Origin: Actinoplanes sp. L3-i22
GTDB lineage: Bacteria; Actinomycetota; Actinomycetes; Mycobacteriales; Micromonosporaceae
Direction: 5' to 3'
Assembly (NCBI RefSeq): GCF_019704555.1
Contig: NZ_AP024745.1
Location: 1,000,501-1,064,500 of the forward strand
DNA length: 64,000 nucleotides
Shown: positions 11,540 to 20,211 of the stretch, piece by piece
Layout of the letters: every line of letters begins with the position of its first letter
Numbering within the stretch: the first letter of the stretch is position 1
Made by a program: the position numbers and the translations under genes
Notes under the pieces: generated by a model
Seen by the model: the letters and a program-made list of their open reading frames with translations, nothing else
Database searches by the model: none
What the model was told of the DNA's origin: nothing

Positions 11540-11767
11540 TCACTCCGGATCCCGCTCGCTCATCGGGTTCTCCCGGACCCAGGCCGCGGTCTCCGCATAC
11601 TTCCCCTGGATGTACTCCTCCAGCCGGGCCCGCTCCACCCGCCACTGCCCCCGCCCCCCGATCTTGATCGCGGGCAGTTCACCGCTGCGCACCATGTGAT
11701 AGACCTGCGAGTCCGAGACGTTCAGCTCGGCCGCCACGTCGGACAGCAACAGGAACCGGGACTCCAC
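11540..11767 (-). CDS. Small helix-turn-helix (excisionase/MerR-type) DNA-binding protein
   Basis: About 75 residues: a MerR/excisionase-type winged HTH (LLLSDVAAELNVSDSQVYHMV, then GELPAIKIGGRGQWRVERARLEEYI). GTG 11767 is preceded by GGAGG at 5 nt; a GTG four codons upstream (11779) would give 79 residues. Small HTH proteins of this kind accompany the Rv3235-type gene in many actinobacteria and resemble BldC-like developmental regulators in size and fold, but the target is unknown. It is transcribed toward the Rv3235-type gene, 194 nt away. Confidence 0.8.
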   Translation of the reverse strand: MESRFLLLSDVAAELNVSDSQVYHMVRSGELPAIKIGGRGQWRVERARLEEYIQGKYAETAAWVRENPMSERDPE

Positions 11768-11926
11768 GGTGGCCTCCACCCTCGTTGACTACGGCAGCTT
11801 GAGTTTGCCACCGTTTGCCGCTGTCATCATCCCGGGTGTCCACGATCCGGAGACGCCTGGTGGAATGGGCCTCTCCCGGACCGCGGCGGCGGTGTACTGA
11901 CCGGGATGGCGACACAGGAGGAGAAC

Positions 11927-12436
11927 GTGCCGATCACCGAGCTGGTCCGGGTCTACGTGCCGGCCACCATGCCGATGCTGGCGGCCCTGCGGGCGGAGGG
12001 CCGGCTCGGCACCGGGGCGACCGAGGCGCACGCGGTGACGCCCGCGCTGCGGGAGTGGTATGCCGAGGGCGACGAGGAGGAGCTGGAGTACGTGGCCTTC
12101 ACCCGGGCCGCGCAGGCCGCTCTGCAGCTGCTCCGGCACGACGGCGACGCGCCCCGCCGCCGGGTGGTGGTTTCCGCGGACGTGCCGGCCGCCGCGCTGC
12201 TCCGGGAGGAGATCGAGCTGGGTTCCAGCACGGTCCGGCTGCCCGGCGCGGTGCAGATGACCGAGGTGGCGAGCATCCACGTGGACGGGACCGACGCGGT
12301 CGAGGCGGTCGCGGCGGCCGCCGAGGTGATCGACGAGGCCCTCGCCGGCGACCCGGACGCGCAGTTCACCGTCGACAGCGCCGAGGATCACGAGCTGGAG
12401 TGGTACGCCGTCACCGAGCTCGGCGAGCTGCTCTGA
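11927..12436 (+). CDS. DUF6912-family conserved protein
   Basis: Acidic protein of 169 residues conserved in actinobacteria near secA and the Rv3235-type gene. GTG 11927 has an AGGAGG site 5 nt upstream, and the protein then reads [21 protein letters not shown], close to the usual V-R-V-Y-V-P start of the family. An ATG 21 nt upstream (11906) is possible but lacks the site. No catalytic motif is recognisable. It is divergent from the HTH gene, and copy 1 of the dispersed repeat begins 14 nt after its stop. Confidence 0.7.
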   Translation: MPITELVRVYVPATMPMLAALRAEGRLGTGATEAHAVTPALREWYAEGDEEELEYVAFTRAAQAALQLLRHDGDAPRRRVVVSADVPAAALLREEIELGSSTVRLPGAVQMTEVASIHVDGTDAVEAVAAAAEVIDEALAGDPDAQFTVDSAEDHELEWYAVTELGELL

Positions 12437-12450
12437 AACCCGTACTTCAA

Positions 12451-12588
12451 AAGATCAAATTCTTCATTGCCTCGGCTGCGGCCAATAACTGATCGTCGCT
12501 CCCGCGGGGACCCTTCCGGTCCTCGCAGGGCGCTGGCGCGCCCAGAACGCGAGGCCCTGCAGGGCGACGTCCGAGGGTGGTTGCGGAA
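12451..12588 (+). repeat. Dispersed 138-bp repeat with conserved hairpin, copy 1
   Basis: About 138 bp, closely matching 51648-51785 in the same orientation. Common parts are AGATCAAATTC, CTGCGGCCAATAACTGA, a GC-rich core and CGACGTCCGAGGGTGGTT. The core folds as CCTCGC-A-GGGCGC-TGGC-GCGCCC-AGAAC-GCGAGG (about 12530-12553), and the stem is kept in both copies although the loop differs. It lies between convergent genes. No transposase or flanking direct repeat was seen. Confidence 0.85.
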
Positions 12589-12592
12589 ACCC

Positions 12593-13711
12593 TCAGCCCC
12601 GCTCGGCGGGCGCTGACCGCTCCTCGTGGACGGCCTCGTCGGCGGTCTCCGCGTCGGCCTTGAGCTCGACCGGAGCGTCCGCTTTGTCGGACCGATCGGC
12701 CGGGCCGGACCACCCCGCCGCCGGAGTGTCCGCAATGTCGGACTGATCCGCGGCGTCCGCCCGGCCGGCCGCCGCGGCGTCGGTGATCTCGTCCTCGTCC
12801 TCGTCCGCCGCCGGGGACAGCGTCCGTCCGACCGCGACCATCGCGGTGAACGCGCCGACGAAGAGCACGATCAGCGCGCTGTTCAACCGGTTGGTACTGA
12901 GGATCTCCTGCACCGACTTCTCCAGCTCACTGACCTTGCCGGCCAGGTCGAGCACCTGCGCCCCGGCGGTCCGGGTCAGCACTTCGGAGATCACCGACAG
13001 CAGGCCCGCACCGGCGCCCGCGATCAGGTAGAACGGCCAGTGCAGGTCGGCGCCGGCCCGGCGCCCGGCGCGGCGCAGGACGACGAACACGATCAGGCCG
13101 GCGGCGAGACCGCTGAGCGCGGACTGCCCGTACGCGAAATTCTGGTTGGCATTCGCCGCGGCCTCGGTGGAGTCGTTGCCGAGCAGGTTCAGCACCGGGT
13201 TCTGCACGTACTGGTCGTTCAGGACCAGGCCGACGGCGAAGACGCCGAGCGTCGCCCAGCCGGCGGCGGCGATCACCGGCGGGACGCGCAGGCCGGCGAA
13301 CGCCCCGCCGATGGTGGCGGCCGCGGCGACCGTTCCGCCGACCGCGGCGTACATCGTGCCCTCGGTGTTGATCGTGAAGAGCACCAGCGCGCAGAGCACA
13401 CCGACCAGGAGCCCGCTGCCGGTGCCGATGGTGAACCGGACGGTGGCGCCGAGCGGCCGGCGGCCGCTCAGCAGGGTGAGCACCAGCAGGGCGACGGCGG
13501 CACCGGCCACGATGGCCGCGGAGACGGCGCCGGGCAGCGCGTAGGCCGTCGAGGTGACCTCCATCGCCGCGTCCGCCCAGCTGGTGATCTTGGCGCGGGC
13601 CGACAGCAGCATCCCGGCCGCCCAGGCGATCGCGGCGACTGCCAGCAGGATCGCGGTGAGGCGGGAGACCTCGCGGGTCTCCGGGGCGGACTGGGGCTCG
13701 GGGTCGGTCAT
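12593..13711 (-). CDS. Multi-pass membrane protein of unknown function
   Basis: Protein of 372 residues, about eight hydrophobic segments, with a short cytoplasmic start (MTDPEPQSAPETREVSRL) and an acidic, Ala/Asp-rich C-terminal tail of about 70 residues. One long loop (region NDQYVQNPVLNLLGNDSTEAAANANQNF) is probably external. A short amphipathic helix region (LAGKVSELEKSVQEIL) precedes the last TM. I recognise no family; it resembles actinobacterial integral membrane proteins annotated only as hypothetical. Confidence 0.75.
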   Translation of the reverse strand: MTDPEPQSAPETREVSRLTAILLAVAAIAWAAGMLLSARAKITSWADAAMEVTSTAYALPGAVSAAIVAGAAVALLVLTLLSGRRPLGATVRFTIGTGSGLLVGVLCALVLFTINTEGTMYAAVGGTVAAAATIGGAFAGLRVPPVIAAAGWATLGVFAVGLVLNDQYVQNPVLNLLGNDSTEAAANANQNFAYGQSALSGLAAGLIVFVVLRRAGRRAGADLHWPFYLIAGAGAGLLSVISEVLTRTAGAQVLDLAGKVSELEKSVQEILSTNRLNSALIVLFVGAFTAMVAVGRTLSPAADEDEDEITDAAAAGRADAADQSDIADTPAAGWSGPADRSDKADAPVELKADAETADEAVHEERSAPAERG

Positions 13712-14053
13712 GGGGTCAGGGTAATAGGCGAACCTGCGGACCCCTTACCGGCCGTCAGCGGGCCGGAAACCGCCCGTGGGAGCGGGCCCAGGGAGGGAGA
13801 ACCGCCACATGTACTGATTGTCCGAATGTGCGCGGCGACTTGTCCAGCTATGGGGTTTTCCTGCCTCGGCCTGCCTGTCTGACCGAATAGGTGCTCCATT
13901 TTAGCTGGTCAACTCGGCGATGGGGCGCGAAACGCCCGGTCTGACCGCTCGTTGTCGGACTGTCTGTGCGGGACAGTCGTTTGTGGAGGCGCAAACTGGA
14001 CGGATCGTGCGAAATCCTGGACGCCGGACCGACAAAGTGGCAGCTTAGAAGGC
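13712..14053. other. Divergent intergenic region upstream of the PadR gene
   Basis: 342 bp between the membrane protein start and the PadR start, less GC-rich than its surroundings. It holds an inverted repeat at 13958-13978 and probably both promoters. No gene is seen. Confidence 0.5.
13958..13978. promoter_or_regulatory. Candidate PadR operator
   Basis: GACTGTC-(7 nt)-GACAGTC is a 7-bp inverted repeat 75 nt upstream of the PadR start. PadR proteins bind inverted repeats near their own promoters, so it is a plausible autoregulatory site; this is inference from position and symmetry. Confidence 0.4.
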
Positions 14054-14569
14054 ATGCCCGACTTCCAAATCAATCCCACGGCTGCCGCCTTGCTCGGCCT
14101 GCTTCACGAGGGGCCGATGACCGGCGGACAGCTCATGGCGGCTGCCGAACGCCGCCTCGGGCCCTACTGGTCGATGACGCGGAGCCAGGTGTACCGCGAG
14201 TTGCCCGTACTGGCCGAGATGGGGTATGTACGCCTCGGCAAGCCGGGTCCACGTTCCAGTCAGCCCTACGCGATCACCGCCTCCGGGAAGCGTGCCTTCG
14301 GGCGTTGGCTGACCGAGTCGCCCGGCCGGGACGCGCTGCGCAATCCGGTCGCGCTGCGAGTCGCCTTCGGTCAGCAGCACAGCACCGAGCAGCTGCAGAC
14401 CCTCTACACCACTGCCAACCAGTACCACTCCGAGGCTCTGGCGATGGCCAAGGAACAGGCCAAGGAGGCGAAGAAGAACGACGACTCGTACGGCGCGGCC
14501 GCGCTGGAGTTCGCCGTCGCCTATCACAAGGCGGCGCTCAGCTGGTTGAAGACCGTTCCGTCCGATTGA
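14054..14569 (+). CDS. PadR-family transcriptional regulator
   Basis: Protein of 171 residues. The N-terminal PadR winged helix is clear (AAALLGLLHEGPMTGGQLMAA ... YWSMTRSQVYRELPVLAEMGYVRL ... YAITASGKRAFGRWL), followed by a long helical C-terminal part used for dimerisation. ATG 14054 is preceded by AGAAGG; a longer in-frame extension upstream lacks PadR similarity. A 9-bp stem terminator follows before prfB. The regulated genes are not evident; the divergent membrane protein is one candidate. Confidence 0.85.
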   Translation: MPDFQINPTAAALLGLLHEGPMTGGQLMAAAERRLGPYWSMTRSQVYRELPVLAEMGYVRLGKPGPRSSQPYAITASGKRAFGRWLTESPGRDALRNPVALRVAFGQQHSTEQLQTLYTTANQYHSEALAMAKEQAKEAKKNDDSYGAAALEFAVAYHKAALSWLKTVPSD

Positions 14570-14582
14570 GTTTTCCCGACGC

Positions 14583-14604
14583 CCCGGCCAGTGATCTGGC
14601 CGGG
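14583..14604 (+). terminator. Terminator between padR-type gene and prfB
   Basis: CCCGGCCAG-TGAT-CTGGCCGGG, a perfect 9-bp stem with a 4-nt loop, no T tract, placed 14-35 nt after the stop and directly before the prfB -10 box. Confidence 0.65.
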
Positions 14605-14609
14605 CGGCG

Positions 14610-14615
14610 TAGTCT
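14610..14615 (+). promoter_or_regulatory. prfB -10 box (leaderless start)
   Basis: TAGTCT fits TANNNT and ends 8 nt before GTG 14624. With no ribosome site present, the transcript probably starts at the GTG itself. Confidence 0.5.
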
Positions 14616-14623
14616 TGAGTGTC

Positions 14624-15736
14624 GTGACCGCTGCCGACTTTCCCGAACAACTCAAAGCGCTCGACTCCACCCTGCGCAACATCGAGAACGTCCTGGACGT
14701 CGACAAGCTGCGCCGGGACAAGGCGGATCTCGAGGAGCAGGCGTCCGCGCCCGACCTCTGGGACGACCAGGCCCGTGCGCAGGAGGTCAACAGTCGTCTG
14801 TCGTACGTCGCCGGTGAGATCTCCAAGCTGGAGCGCCTGCGCTCCCGCCTGGACGACGCCGGCCTGCTCCTGGAGATGGCCGAGGCCGAGAGTGACGCCG
14901 ACTCGGTCGAGGAGGTCGGCGCCGAGATCGCCACGCTGACCAAGTCGATCGAGGAGATGGAGGTCCGCACCCTGCTCTCCGGGGAGTACGACTCCCGCGA
15001 GGCGCTGGTGGCGATCCGGGCCGGGGCCGGTGGCGTGGACGCCGCCGACTTCGCCGAGATGCTGCTGCGGATGTACCTGCGGTGGGCCGAGCGGCACGGC
15101 TACCCGACCGAGGTCTACGACACGTCGTACGCGGAGGAGGCCGGCCTCAAGTCGGCCACCTTCACGGTCAAGGTGCCGTACGCCTACGGCACCCTGAGCG
15201 TCGAGTCGGGCACCCACCGGCTGGTCCGGATCAGCCCGTTCGACAACCAGGGCCGCCGGCAGACCAGCTTCGCCGGTGTCGAGGTGATGCCGGTCGTGGA
15301 GCAGACCGACCACATCGAGATCCCGGAGAACGAGCTCAAGACCGACGTCTACCGCTCGTCCGGCCCGGGTGGGCAGAGCGTCAACACGACCGACTCGGCG
15401 GTGCGGCTGACGCACATTCCGACCGGCATCGTGGTCACGTGTCAGAACGAGAAGTCCCAGCTGCAGAACAAGGCGTCCGCTTTGCGTGTTCTCCAGGCCC
15501 GCCTGCTGGAGCGCATCCGCCAGGAGGAGCGGGCCAAGATGGCCGATCTGAAGCAGGACACCACCGGATCGTGGGGCGACCAGATGCGTTCGTACGTCCT
15601 GCACCCGTACCAAATGGTGAAGGACCTTCGTACGGAGTTCGAGGTCGGCAACCCGATGTCGGTTTTCGACGGCGATGTGGACGGCTTCATCGAGGCGGGC
15701 ATCCGCTGGCGCAAGCAGAACGAGATGGCCGCCTAG
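14624..15736 (+). CDS. prfB: Peptide chain release factor 2
   Basis: RF2, 370 residues, releases peptides at UGA and UAA. The codon-recognition tripeptide is S-P-F (204-206), diagnostic for RF2 rather than RF1 (P-x-T), and the catalytic G-G-Q is at 249-251 in [23 protein letters not shown] 14624 gives [19 protein letters not shown], the usual start. There is no in-frame early stop, so no programmed +1 frameshift of the E. coli kind. A strong T-tailed terminator follows. Confidence 0.97.
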   Translation: MTAADFPEQLKALDSTLRNIENVLDVDKLRRDKADLEEQASAPDLWDDQARAQEVNSRLSYVAGEISKLERLRSRLDDAGLLLEMAEAESDADSVEEVGAEIATLTKSIEEMEVRTLLSGEYDSREALVAIRAGAGGVDAADFAEMLLRMYLRWAERHGYPTEVYDTSYAEEAGLKSATFTVKVPYAYGTLSVESGTHRLVRISPFDNQGRRQTSFAGVEVMPVVEQTDHIEIPENELKTDVYRSSGPGGQSVNTTDSAVRLTHIPTGIVVTCQNEKSQLQNKASALRVLQARLLERIRQEERAKMADLKQDTTGSWGDQMRSYVLHPYQMVKDLRTEFEVGNPMSVFDGDVDGFIEAGIRWRKQNEMAA

Positions 15737-15751
15737 GCGGTTTGGTGACGT

Positions 15752-15800
15752 TGAGCGACCCCATCTGAACGCTCGGTCAGGTGAGGGTCGCTCATTTTTG
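15752..15800 (+). terminator. prfB intrinsic terminator
   Basis: TGAGCGACCC (15752-15761) pairs with GGGTCGCTCA (15785-15794) and is followed at once by TTTTTG. It has a 10-bp stem with a 23-nt loop and is one of the few T-tailed terminators here. Confidence 0.8.
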
Positions 15801-15840
15801 TTGTTGCCGCAGGTCGCGAAGATTCCCGACCCCGGCGGAC

Positions 15841-15868
15841 TTGGCGAATTCGTTACACCGCGTAGACT
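15841..15868 (+). promoter_or_regulatory. ftsE promoter
   Basis: -35 TTGGCG (15841-15846), 16-nt spacer, -10 TAGACT (15863-15868). The -10 ends 8 nt before GTG 15877, which has no ribosome site, so a leaderless ftsE mRNA is likely. Confidence 0.6.
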
Positions 15869-15876
15869 CCACTCCC

Positions 15877-16557
15877 GTGATTCAGCTCGAGAACGTGACG
15901 AAGACGTATCCGAAGGCGTCTCGGCCGTCGTTGGACAATGTCAACGTCGGGATCGAGAAGGGTGAGTTCGTCTTCTTCATCGGCCCCTCCGGTTCCGGTA
16001 AGTCGACGATCATCAAGTTGCTGTTGAAGGAGGTCCAGGCGACGCGCGGCAAGGTGGTCGTGAACGCCAAGGACGTCACTTCACTGCGCTCCTGGAAGGT
16101 CCCGCAGTTCCGCCGTTCGATCGGCTGCGTGTTCCAGGACTTCCGGCTCCTGCCCAACCGCACCGCGTACGAGAACGTCGCGTTCGCCCTCGAGGTGATC
16201 GGCAAGACCAAGGCCGTCGCCCGGCGGGTCGTTCCCGAGGTTCTCGAGCTGGTCGGCCTCGGCGGCAAGGAGCACCGGTATCCCCACGAGCTCTCCGGTG
16301 GTGAGCAGCAGCGTGTCGCGGTGGCCCGGGCCTTCGTGAACCGGCCGCTGATCCTGCTCGCCGACGAGCCGACCGGTAACCTCGACCCGGACACGTCGAT
16401 CGAGATCATGCGTCTTCTGGACCGGATCAACCGGACCGGTACGACCGTCGTGATGGTCACGCACGACTCCAACATCGTCAACCAGATGCGCCGGCGGGTC
16501 ATCGAGATCGAAAGCGGACGGATCGTCCGTGACCAGGCCCGCGGTGTCTACGGCTGA
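15877..16557 (+). CDS. ftsE: Cell-division ABC ATPase FtsE
   Basis: ATPase subunit of FtsEX, 226 residues. GTG 15877 gives [20 protein letters not shown], the normal start; the open frame upstream lies in the terminator and promoter. Walker [10 protein letters not shown] (36-44), signature LSGGEQQR (about 139-146), Walker [10 protein letters not shown] and the H-loop VTHD are intact. FtsEX does not transport a solute; its ATPase cycle changes FtsX so that it activates a periplasmic or external peptidoglycan hydrolase at the division site. ftsX follows after 66 nt. Confidence 0.96.
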   Translation: MIQLENVTKTYPKASRPSLDNVNVGIEKGEFVFFIGPSGSGKSTIIKLLLKEVQATRGKVVVNAKDVTSLRSWKVPQFRRSIGCVFQDFRLLPNRTAYENVAFALEVIGKTKAVARRVVPEVLELVGLGGKEHRYPHELSGGEQQRVAVARAFVNRPLILLADEPTGNLDPDTSIEIMRLLDRINRTGTTVVMVTHDSNIVNQMRRRVIEIESGRIVRDQARGVYG

Positions 16558-16623
16558 GACCGGCTCCGCCCACATGTTCAACGCCGATTCAGCAACACGC
16601 GGAGTCCTGGAAGGATCCCCCCG

Positions 16624-17499
16624 ATGCGCGTGAAGTACGTTCTCAACGAGGTCCTGGTGGGCCTGTGGCGGAACGTCACGATGACGGTCGCCATGATCAT
16701 CACCATTACGGTCTCGTTGGCCATGCTCGGCGCCAGCGTGCTGATGTATCTGCAGGTCGACCGGATGAAGACGTTCTACTACGGCGAGATCGAGGTTTCG
16801 ATCTTCCTGGCGGACAACGTCGAGGACGCTCAGATCCAGGCACTGGATCAGAAGCTGAAGGCGAGCCCGCTGGTCAAGTCCTCCAACCACGAGACCAAGG
16901 AGCAGGCTCTCGAGCGCTTCAAGGTTCTCTACGCCGACTCGCCCGACTTCGTGGCCGCCGTGAACGCGGACAGCCTGCCGGAGTCGTTCCGCGTGAAGCT
17001 GAAGAACCCGGAGGACTACGACAAGTTCGCCAAGGAGATCGAGGGCGAACCGGGCATCCAGCGGGTGATCGACCAGCGGGAACTGCTGCAGAAGGTGTTC
17101 AACATCTTCAACTCGGTCCAGCTGATGTCACTGGTCTTCGCGATCGTGATGGCCGTCGCCGCGTTGCTGCTGGTGGGTAACACCATCCAGGTCGCCGCGT
17201 ACAGCAAGCGCCGAGAAGTGGCGGTGATGAAGCTGGTCGGCGCGTCGAACTGGTTCGTCCAGGCACCCTTCGTCCTCGAGGCGGTGGTCGCCGGCGTGGC
17301 CGGCGCGGTCCTCGGGTTCGTCGGGCTGTTCATCGGCAAGGTGGTCCTGCTGGACAACAAGCTGCAGGCGCTGACCGCGATCCTGACGCCGGTGCCGAAC
17401 GGCAACGTCTGGCTGATGTTGCCGCTGCTGGCCGGGGTCGGTGCGGTGCTGAGCGCCGGGACCGCCTGGATCACCCTGCGGTTCTACCTCAAGGTCTAG
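16624..17499 (+). CDS. ftsX: Cell-division membrane protein FtsX
   Basis: Permease-like partner of FtsE, 291 residues. One TM near the N-terminus (MIITITVSLAMLGASVLMYL), a large extracellular domain (about 45-165) that recruits the hydrolase, then three C-terminal TMs with the conserved segment YSKRREVAVMKLVGASNWFVQAPF. ATG 16624 follows AAGGA. The gene ends in a strong hairpin, and the likely partner hydrolase gene starts 113 nt downstream. Confidence 0.95.
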   Translation: MRVKYVLNEVLVGLWRNVTMTVAMIITITVSLAMLGASVLMYLQVDRMKTFYYGEIEVSIFLADNVEDAQIQALDQKLKASPLVKSSNHETKEQALERFKVLYADSPDFVAAVNADSLPESFRVKLKNPEDYDKFAKEIEGEPGIQRVIDQRELLQKVFNIFNSVQLMSLVFAIVMAVAALLLVGNTIQVAAYSKRREVAVMKLVGASNWFVQAPFVLEAVVAGVAGAVLGFVGLFIGKVVLLDNKLQALTAILTPVPNGNVWLMLPLLAGVGAVLSAGTAWITLRFYLKV

Positions 17500-17521
17500 T
17501 CCCTTATCCGGACCTTTGTGC

Positions 17522-17555
17522 CGAAGGCCGCGACCCGACCGGGTCGCGGCCTTCG
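17522..17555 (+). terminator. ftsX terminator
   Basis: CGAAGGCCGCGACCC-GACC-GGGTCGCGGCCTTCG, a perfect 15-bp stem with a 4-nt loop, 22 nt after the ftsX stop. It separates ftsEX from the M23 peptidase gene. Confidence 0.8.
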
Positions 17556-17598
17556 TGGCCTTCGGGCGGTTTGCAGCAATGCGGGCGATTAGTCGGAG

Positions 17599-17604
17599 TA
17601 CGGT
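17599..17604 (+). promoter_or_regulatory. M23 peptidase -10 box (leaderless start)
   Basis: TACGGT ends 8 nt before GTG 17613. No ribosome site precedes the GTG, so the mRNA may start at the codon. Confidence 0.4.
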
Positions 17605-17612
17605 GACTCCCC

Positions 17613-18857
17613 GTGAGGTACCGCCGACCGAACCCGCTGCTGACCGTCGTCCTCTGCCTGCTCAGCGCCGTCGGACTCACCCTCGCGGTGCCGGCGCCGG
17701 CGCTCGCCGACCGGGACGACGCCGCGAAGGCCGCCCGCGCGGTACGCCAGGCCGAGGCGCTCCTGGAGAACGCCGGAGTGACCGCCCGAGCCGCCGCCCG
17801 CCGGCTGGCCGTGGCCTCCGCCGCCCTGCCGGTCGCCCAGCACCGGGTGGCCGCCTCACGGGGCGCCGTCGTCGCCACCCGGGTGCAGGCGGCCACCGCC
17901 CGGACCCGGGCCGACGCCGCCCGCCTCGGATACCAGACGATCGCCGCGGACTGGGCGGCCGCGCGGGAGCGGGTCGCCGGCGCCCGCGACCGGGTCGCCC
18001 AGATCGCCCGGAACAGCTACATGGGCAGCCCGATCACCCGGTTCAACCTGCTCGCCTCGGCCAGCGGCCCGGTCGACCTGATGGACCGGATGAGCCTGGT
18101 GGACGAGATGGTCCGCTCGGAGAACGCCCAGGTGGGCGAGCTGGTCGGGGCCCGGCGGGCGGCCCGCGCCGCACAGGACCGGGCCGGCGCGGCGAAACGG
18201 GCCGCCGAGGTGACCGAGGCGGACGCCGGCACCCGGCTGCGGGCCGCGCAGACCGCCCAGGTCGAGGCGGTCCGCGCCCGGCGGGACGTCTACCAGCTGG
18301 TGCTGGCCCGGCGGGCGGCGCTGGCCGCGGCGAACGCGCAGCGGGCCACCGTGCTGGAGCAGTACCGCGCGGCGGTCGTGGCGGAACGGAAGACCCGCAC
18401 CAGCCTGCGTGGCTGGGAGACCCGCTCCGGGTACACCGGGCGGTACCACGGGCAGCTGCTGATGCCGGTGCACGGGTGGAAGAGCAGCGATTACGGGAAC
18501 CGCTACGACCCGTACTATCGCGTCTGGCAATTGCACGCCGGGACCGACTTCGCGGCCGGGTCCGGAACCCCCATCCGGGTCGCGGCCTCTGGCCGGGTGA
18601 TCCAGGCCGGCTGGCGAGGTGGGTACGGCAACTACACGTGTGTCAGCCACGGGCGGATCATGGGGACGAGTTTCTCCACCTGTTACGGCCATCAGTCCCG
18701 GATCTACGTCCACGTCGGGGAGTACGTCCGGCAGGGCGAGATCATCGGTCTGGTCGGAAGCACCGGCGCGTCGACCGGGTCGCATCTGCATTTCGAGACC
18801 CGTTTCGGCGGTGCGCCCCGAAATCCGCTGAATTATCTCCCGCCGTGCCTCTGCTGA
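17613..18857 (+). CDS. Coiled-coil M23 peptidoglycan endopeptidase (EnvC-like)
   Basis: Secreted protein of 414 residues: signal peptide (MRYRRPNPLLTVVLCLLSAV ... ending A-L-A), an Ala/Arg-rich coiled coil of about 230 residues, and a LytM/M23 domain. Zinc ligands are present: His308 and Asp312 (H-A-G-T-D) and His393 in H-L-H-F-E (391-395), so it should be catalytically active, unlike the activator EnvC of E. coli. The coiled coil plus LytM layout and the place directly after ftsEX suggest that FtsX activates it at division sites. That link is inferred from gene order. Confidence 0.88.
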   Translation: MRYRRPNPLLTVVLCLLSAVGLTLAVPAPALADRDDAAKAARAVRQAEALLENAGVTARAAARRLAVASAALPVAQHRVAASRGAVVATRVQAATARTRADAARLGYQTIAADWAAARERVAGARDRVAQIARNSYMGSPITRFNLLASASGPVDLMDRMSLVDEMVRSENAQVGELVGARRAARAAQDRAGAAKRAAEVTEADAGTRLRAAQTAQVEAVRARRDVYQLVLARRAALAAANAQRATVLEQYRAAVVAERKTRTSLRGWETRSGYTGRYHGQLLMPVHGWKSSDYGNRYDPYYRVWQLHAGTDFAAGSGTPIRVAASGRVIQAGWRGGYGNYTCVSHGRIMGTSFSTCYGHQSRIYVHVGEYVRQGEIIGLVGSTGASTGSHLHFETRFGGAPRNPLNYLPPCLC

Positions 18858-18946
18858 GTCGCTCCGGCGGGTCGAGCTAAGATTGATCAGCACGATCGCC
18901 CGATCCGTCCTCGCCCGATCCGTCCTCAATAGCAAGGAGTCGCGGT

Positions 18947-19423
18947 ATGCCACGCGAACAGGGGCGCAAGCTCGTCGCCTCCAACCGCAAGGCGTATCAC
19001 GACTACGCGATCAGCGACACGTACGAGGCCGGCATGGTTCTCACCGGCACCGAGGTGAAGTCCCTGCGGTCCGGGCGTGCGTCGCTGGTCGACGCGTTCG
19101 GCCACGAGAGCGACGGCGAGATCTTCCTGCACGGCATGCACGTCCCGGAGTACACGCAGGGCACCTGGACCAACCACGAGCCCCGGCGGGTCCGCAAACT
19201 GCTGCTCAAGCGCGACGAGATCCACCGGATCATCGGCAAGCTCCGCGACGACGGCGTCACCCTGGTCCCGCTCTCGGTCTACTTCCAGAACGGGTACGCG
19301 AAGGTCGAGATCGGCGTCGCCAAGGGCAAGAAGAGCTACGACAAGCGGCAGGACATGGCCGAGCGGGACGCGAAGAAAGAGATCACCCGGGCCATGGGTC
19401 GCCGCGCCAAAGGCATGGGCTGA
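18947..19423 (+). CDS. smpB: SsrA-binding protein SmpB
   Basis: SmpB, 158 residues, binds tmRNA and brings it to stalled ribosomes for trans-translation. Typical start [20 protein letters not shown], core [21 protein letters not shown], and basic C-terminal tail [26 protein letters not shown], which occupies the empty mRNA channel. ATG 18947 is preceded by AAGGAG. The partner tmRNA lies about 0.8 kb downstream. The leader carries a short direct repeat (two copies of CCCGATCCGTCCTC near 18900-18927). Confidence 0.96.
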   Translation: MPREQGRKLVASNRKAYHDYAISDTYEAGMVLTGTEVKSLRSGRASLVDAFGHESDGEIFLHGMHVPEYTQGTWTNHEPRRVRKLLLKRDEIHRIIGKLRDDGVTLVPLSVYFQNGYAKVEIGVAKGKKSYDKRQDMAERDAKKEITRAMGRRAKGMG

Positions 19424-19497
19424 CGGGGTATTCTGCCCAGCCAGACTTGTTGATCACTCCGCTCGGCGTGACCCGCCTTCCTCGAGGAGATCGGCCG

Positions 19498-20181
19498 TTG
19501 TCCTCCCAGTCCAAGCACAGAGACCGCCAGTTCTTCCTGGCCCGGGGCGTTTTCGGCCTGGCTGCCGCGATCCTGGTCGGCCTCGTCGTCTTCATCGCGG
19601 TACGGGCCGGCGGCTCCGCCTCGGCCGCCGACGACGCGGTGATGGTGCAGCCCTCGGCCGACCTGCGAGCCGTCGAGTCGACCGTCGTCCCGGCGACCGG
19701 CACCACGCCGCCGGCGTCCCCGTCCGCCCCGGTCGCGAGCTCCGCCTCGCCGTCCGCGTCGGTGTCGGCCAGCCCGTCGAAGAGCTCGTCGTCGCCGAAG
19801 CCGTCGAAGTCGTCGTCGAGCCCCAAGCCGTCGGTGACGAAGACGACCAAGGCGCCGGTCGTGGTCAAGCTGACCGTCGGTTGCTCCACCAACAAGTGGA
19901 ACGGCGGTTTCGTGTCCAGCGTGACGGTGCAGAACACCGGCTCGCAGCCGCAGAACTACGACGTGACCGTGACCTACTCGGAGAACGTCCGGCTGGTCTC
20001 CGGCCCGTGGAGCAACGCCCACGCGGCAGGCGGCAGCGGCACCCGGCTGACCTTCCGGGGCAACTCGGCGGTGGCACCGGGTGGCTCCACCACTTTCATG
20101 TTCCAGGGCGGCCCGAGCGACTCACACAGCCAGGCCCGCGTCGATCAGAAGGGCTGCACGGTGGGGCTCGCCGCGGGATGA
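19498..20181 (+). CDS. Membrane-anchored protein with CBM2-like domain
   Basis: Protein of 227 residues from TTG 19498, supported by GAGGAGA 8 nt upstream; no ATG or GTG fits. A short cytoplasmic head (MSSQSKHRDRQFFLARG) is followed by one TM (VFGLAAAILVGLVVFIAVRA), a Ser/Pro/Lys-rich low-complexity linker of about 90 residues, and a C-terminal domain of about 95 residues. The domain has features of cellulose-binding CBM2 modules: flanking Cys residues, WNGGF, WSNAHAAGG, and a V-A-P-G-G-S-T-T-F-M-F end. It may bind a polysaccharide or act as an adhesive domain; no catalytic module is attached. Confidence 0.65.
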   Translation: MSSQSKHRDRQFFLARGVFGLAAAILVGLVVFIAVRAGGSASAADDAVMVQPSADLRAVESTVVPATGTTPPASPSAPVASSASPSASVSASPSKSSSSPKPSKSSSSPKPSVTKTTKAPVVVKLTVGCSTNKWNGGFVSSVTVQNTGSQPQNYDVTVTYSENVRLVSGPWSNAHAAGGSGTRLTFRGNSAVAPGGSTTFMFQGGPSDSHSQARVDQKGCTVGLAAG

Positions 20182-20211
20182 GCTAACATGGGCGAGCTGT
20201 ACCAATATCCA

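Noticed and set aside
12451..12588. Insertion sequence for the dispersed 138-bp repeat
   Set aside because: Too short for a transposase, no terminal inverted repeats or target-site duplication visible; kept as a repeat of unknown type.
14624..14720. Programmed +1 frameshift in prfB
   Set aside because: The frame is open from GTG 14624 to the end with no in-frame early TGA.
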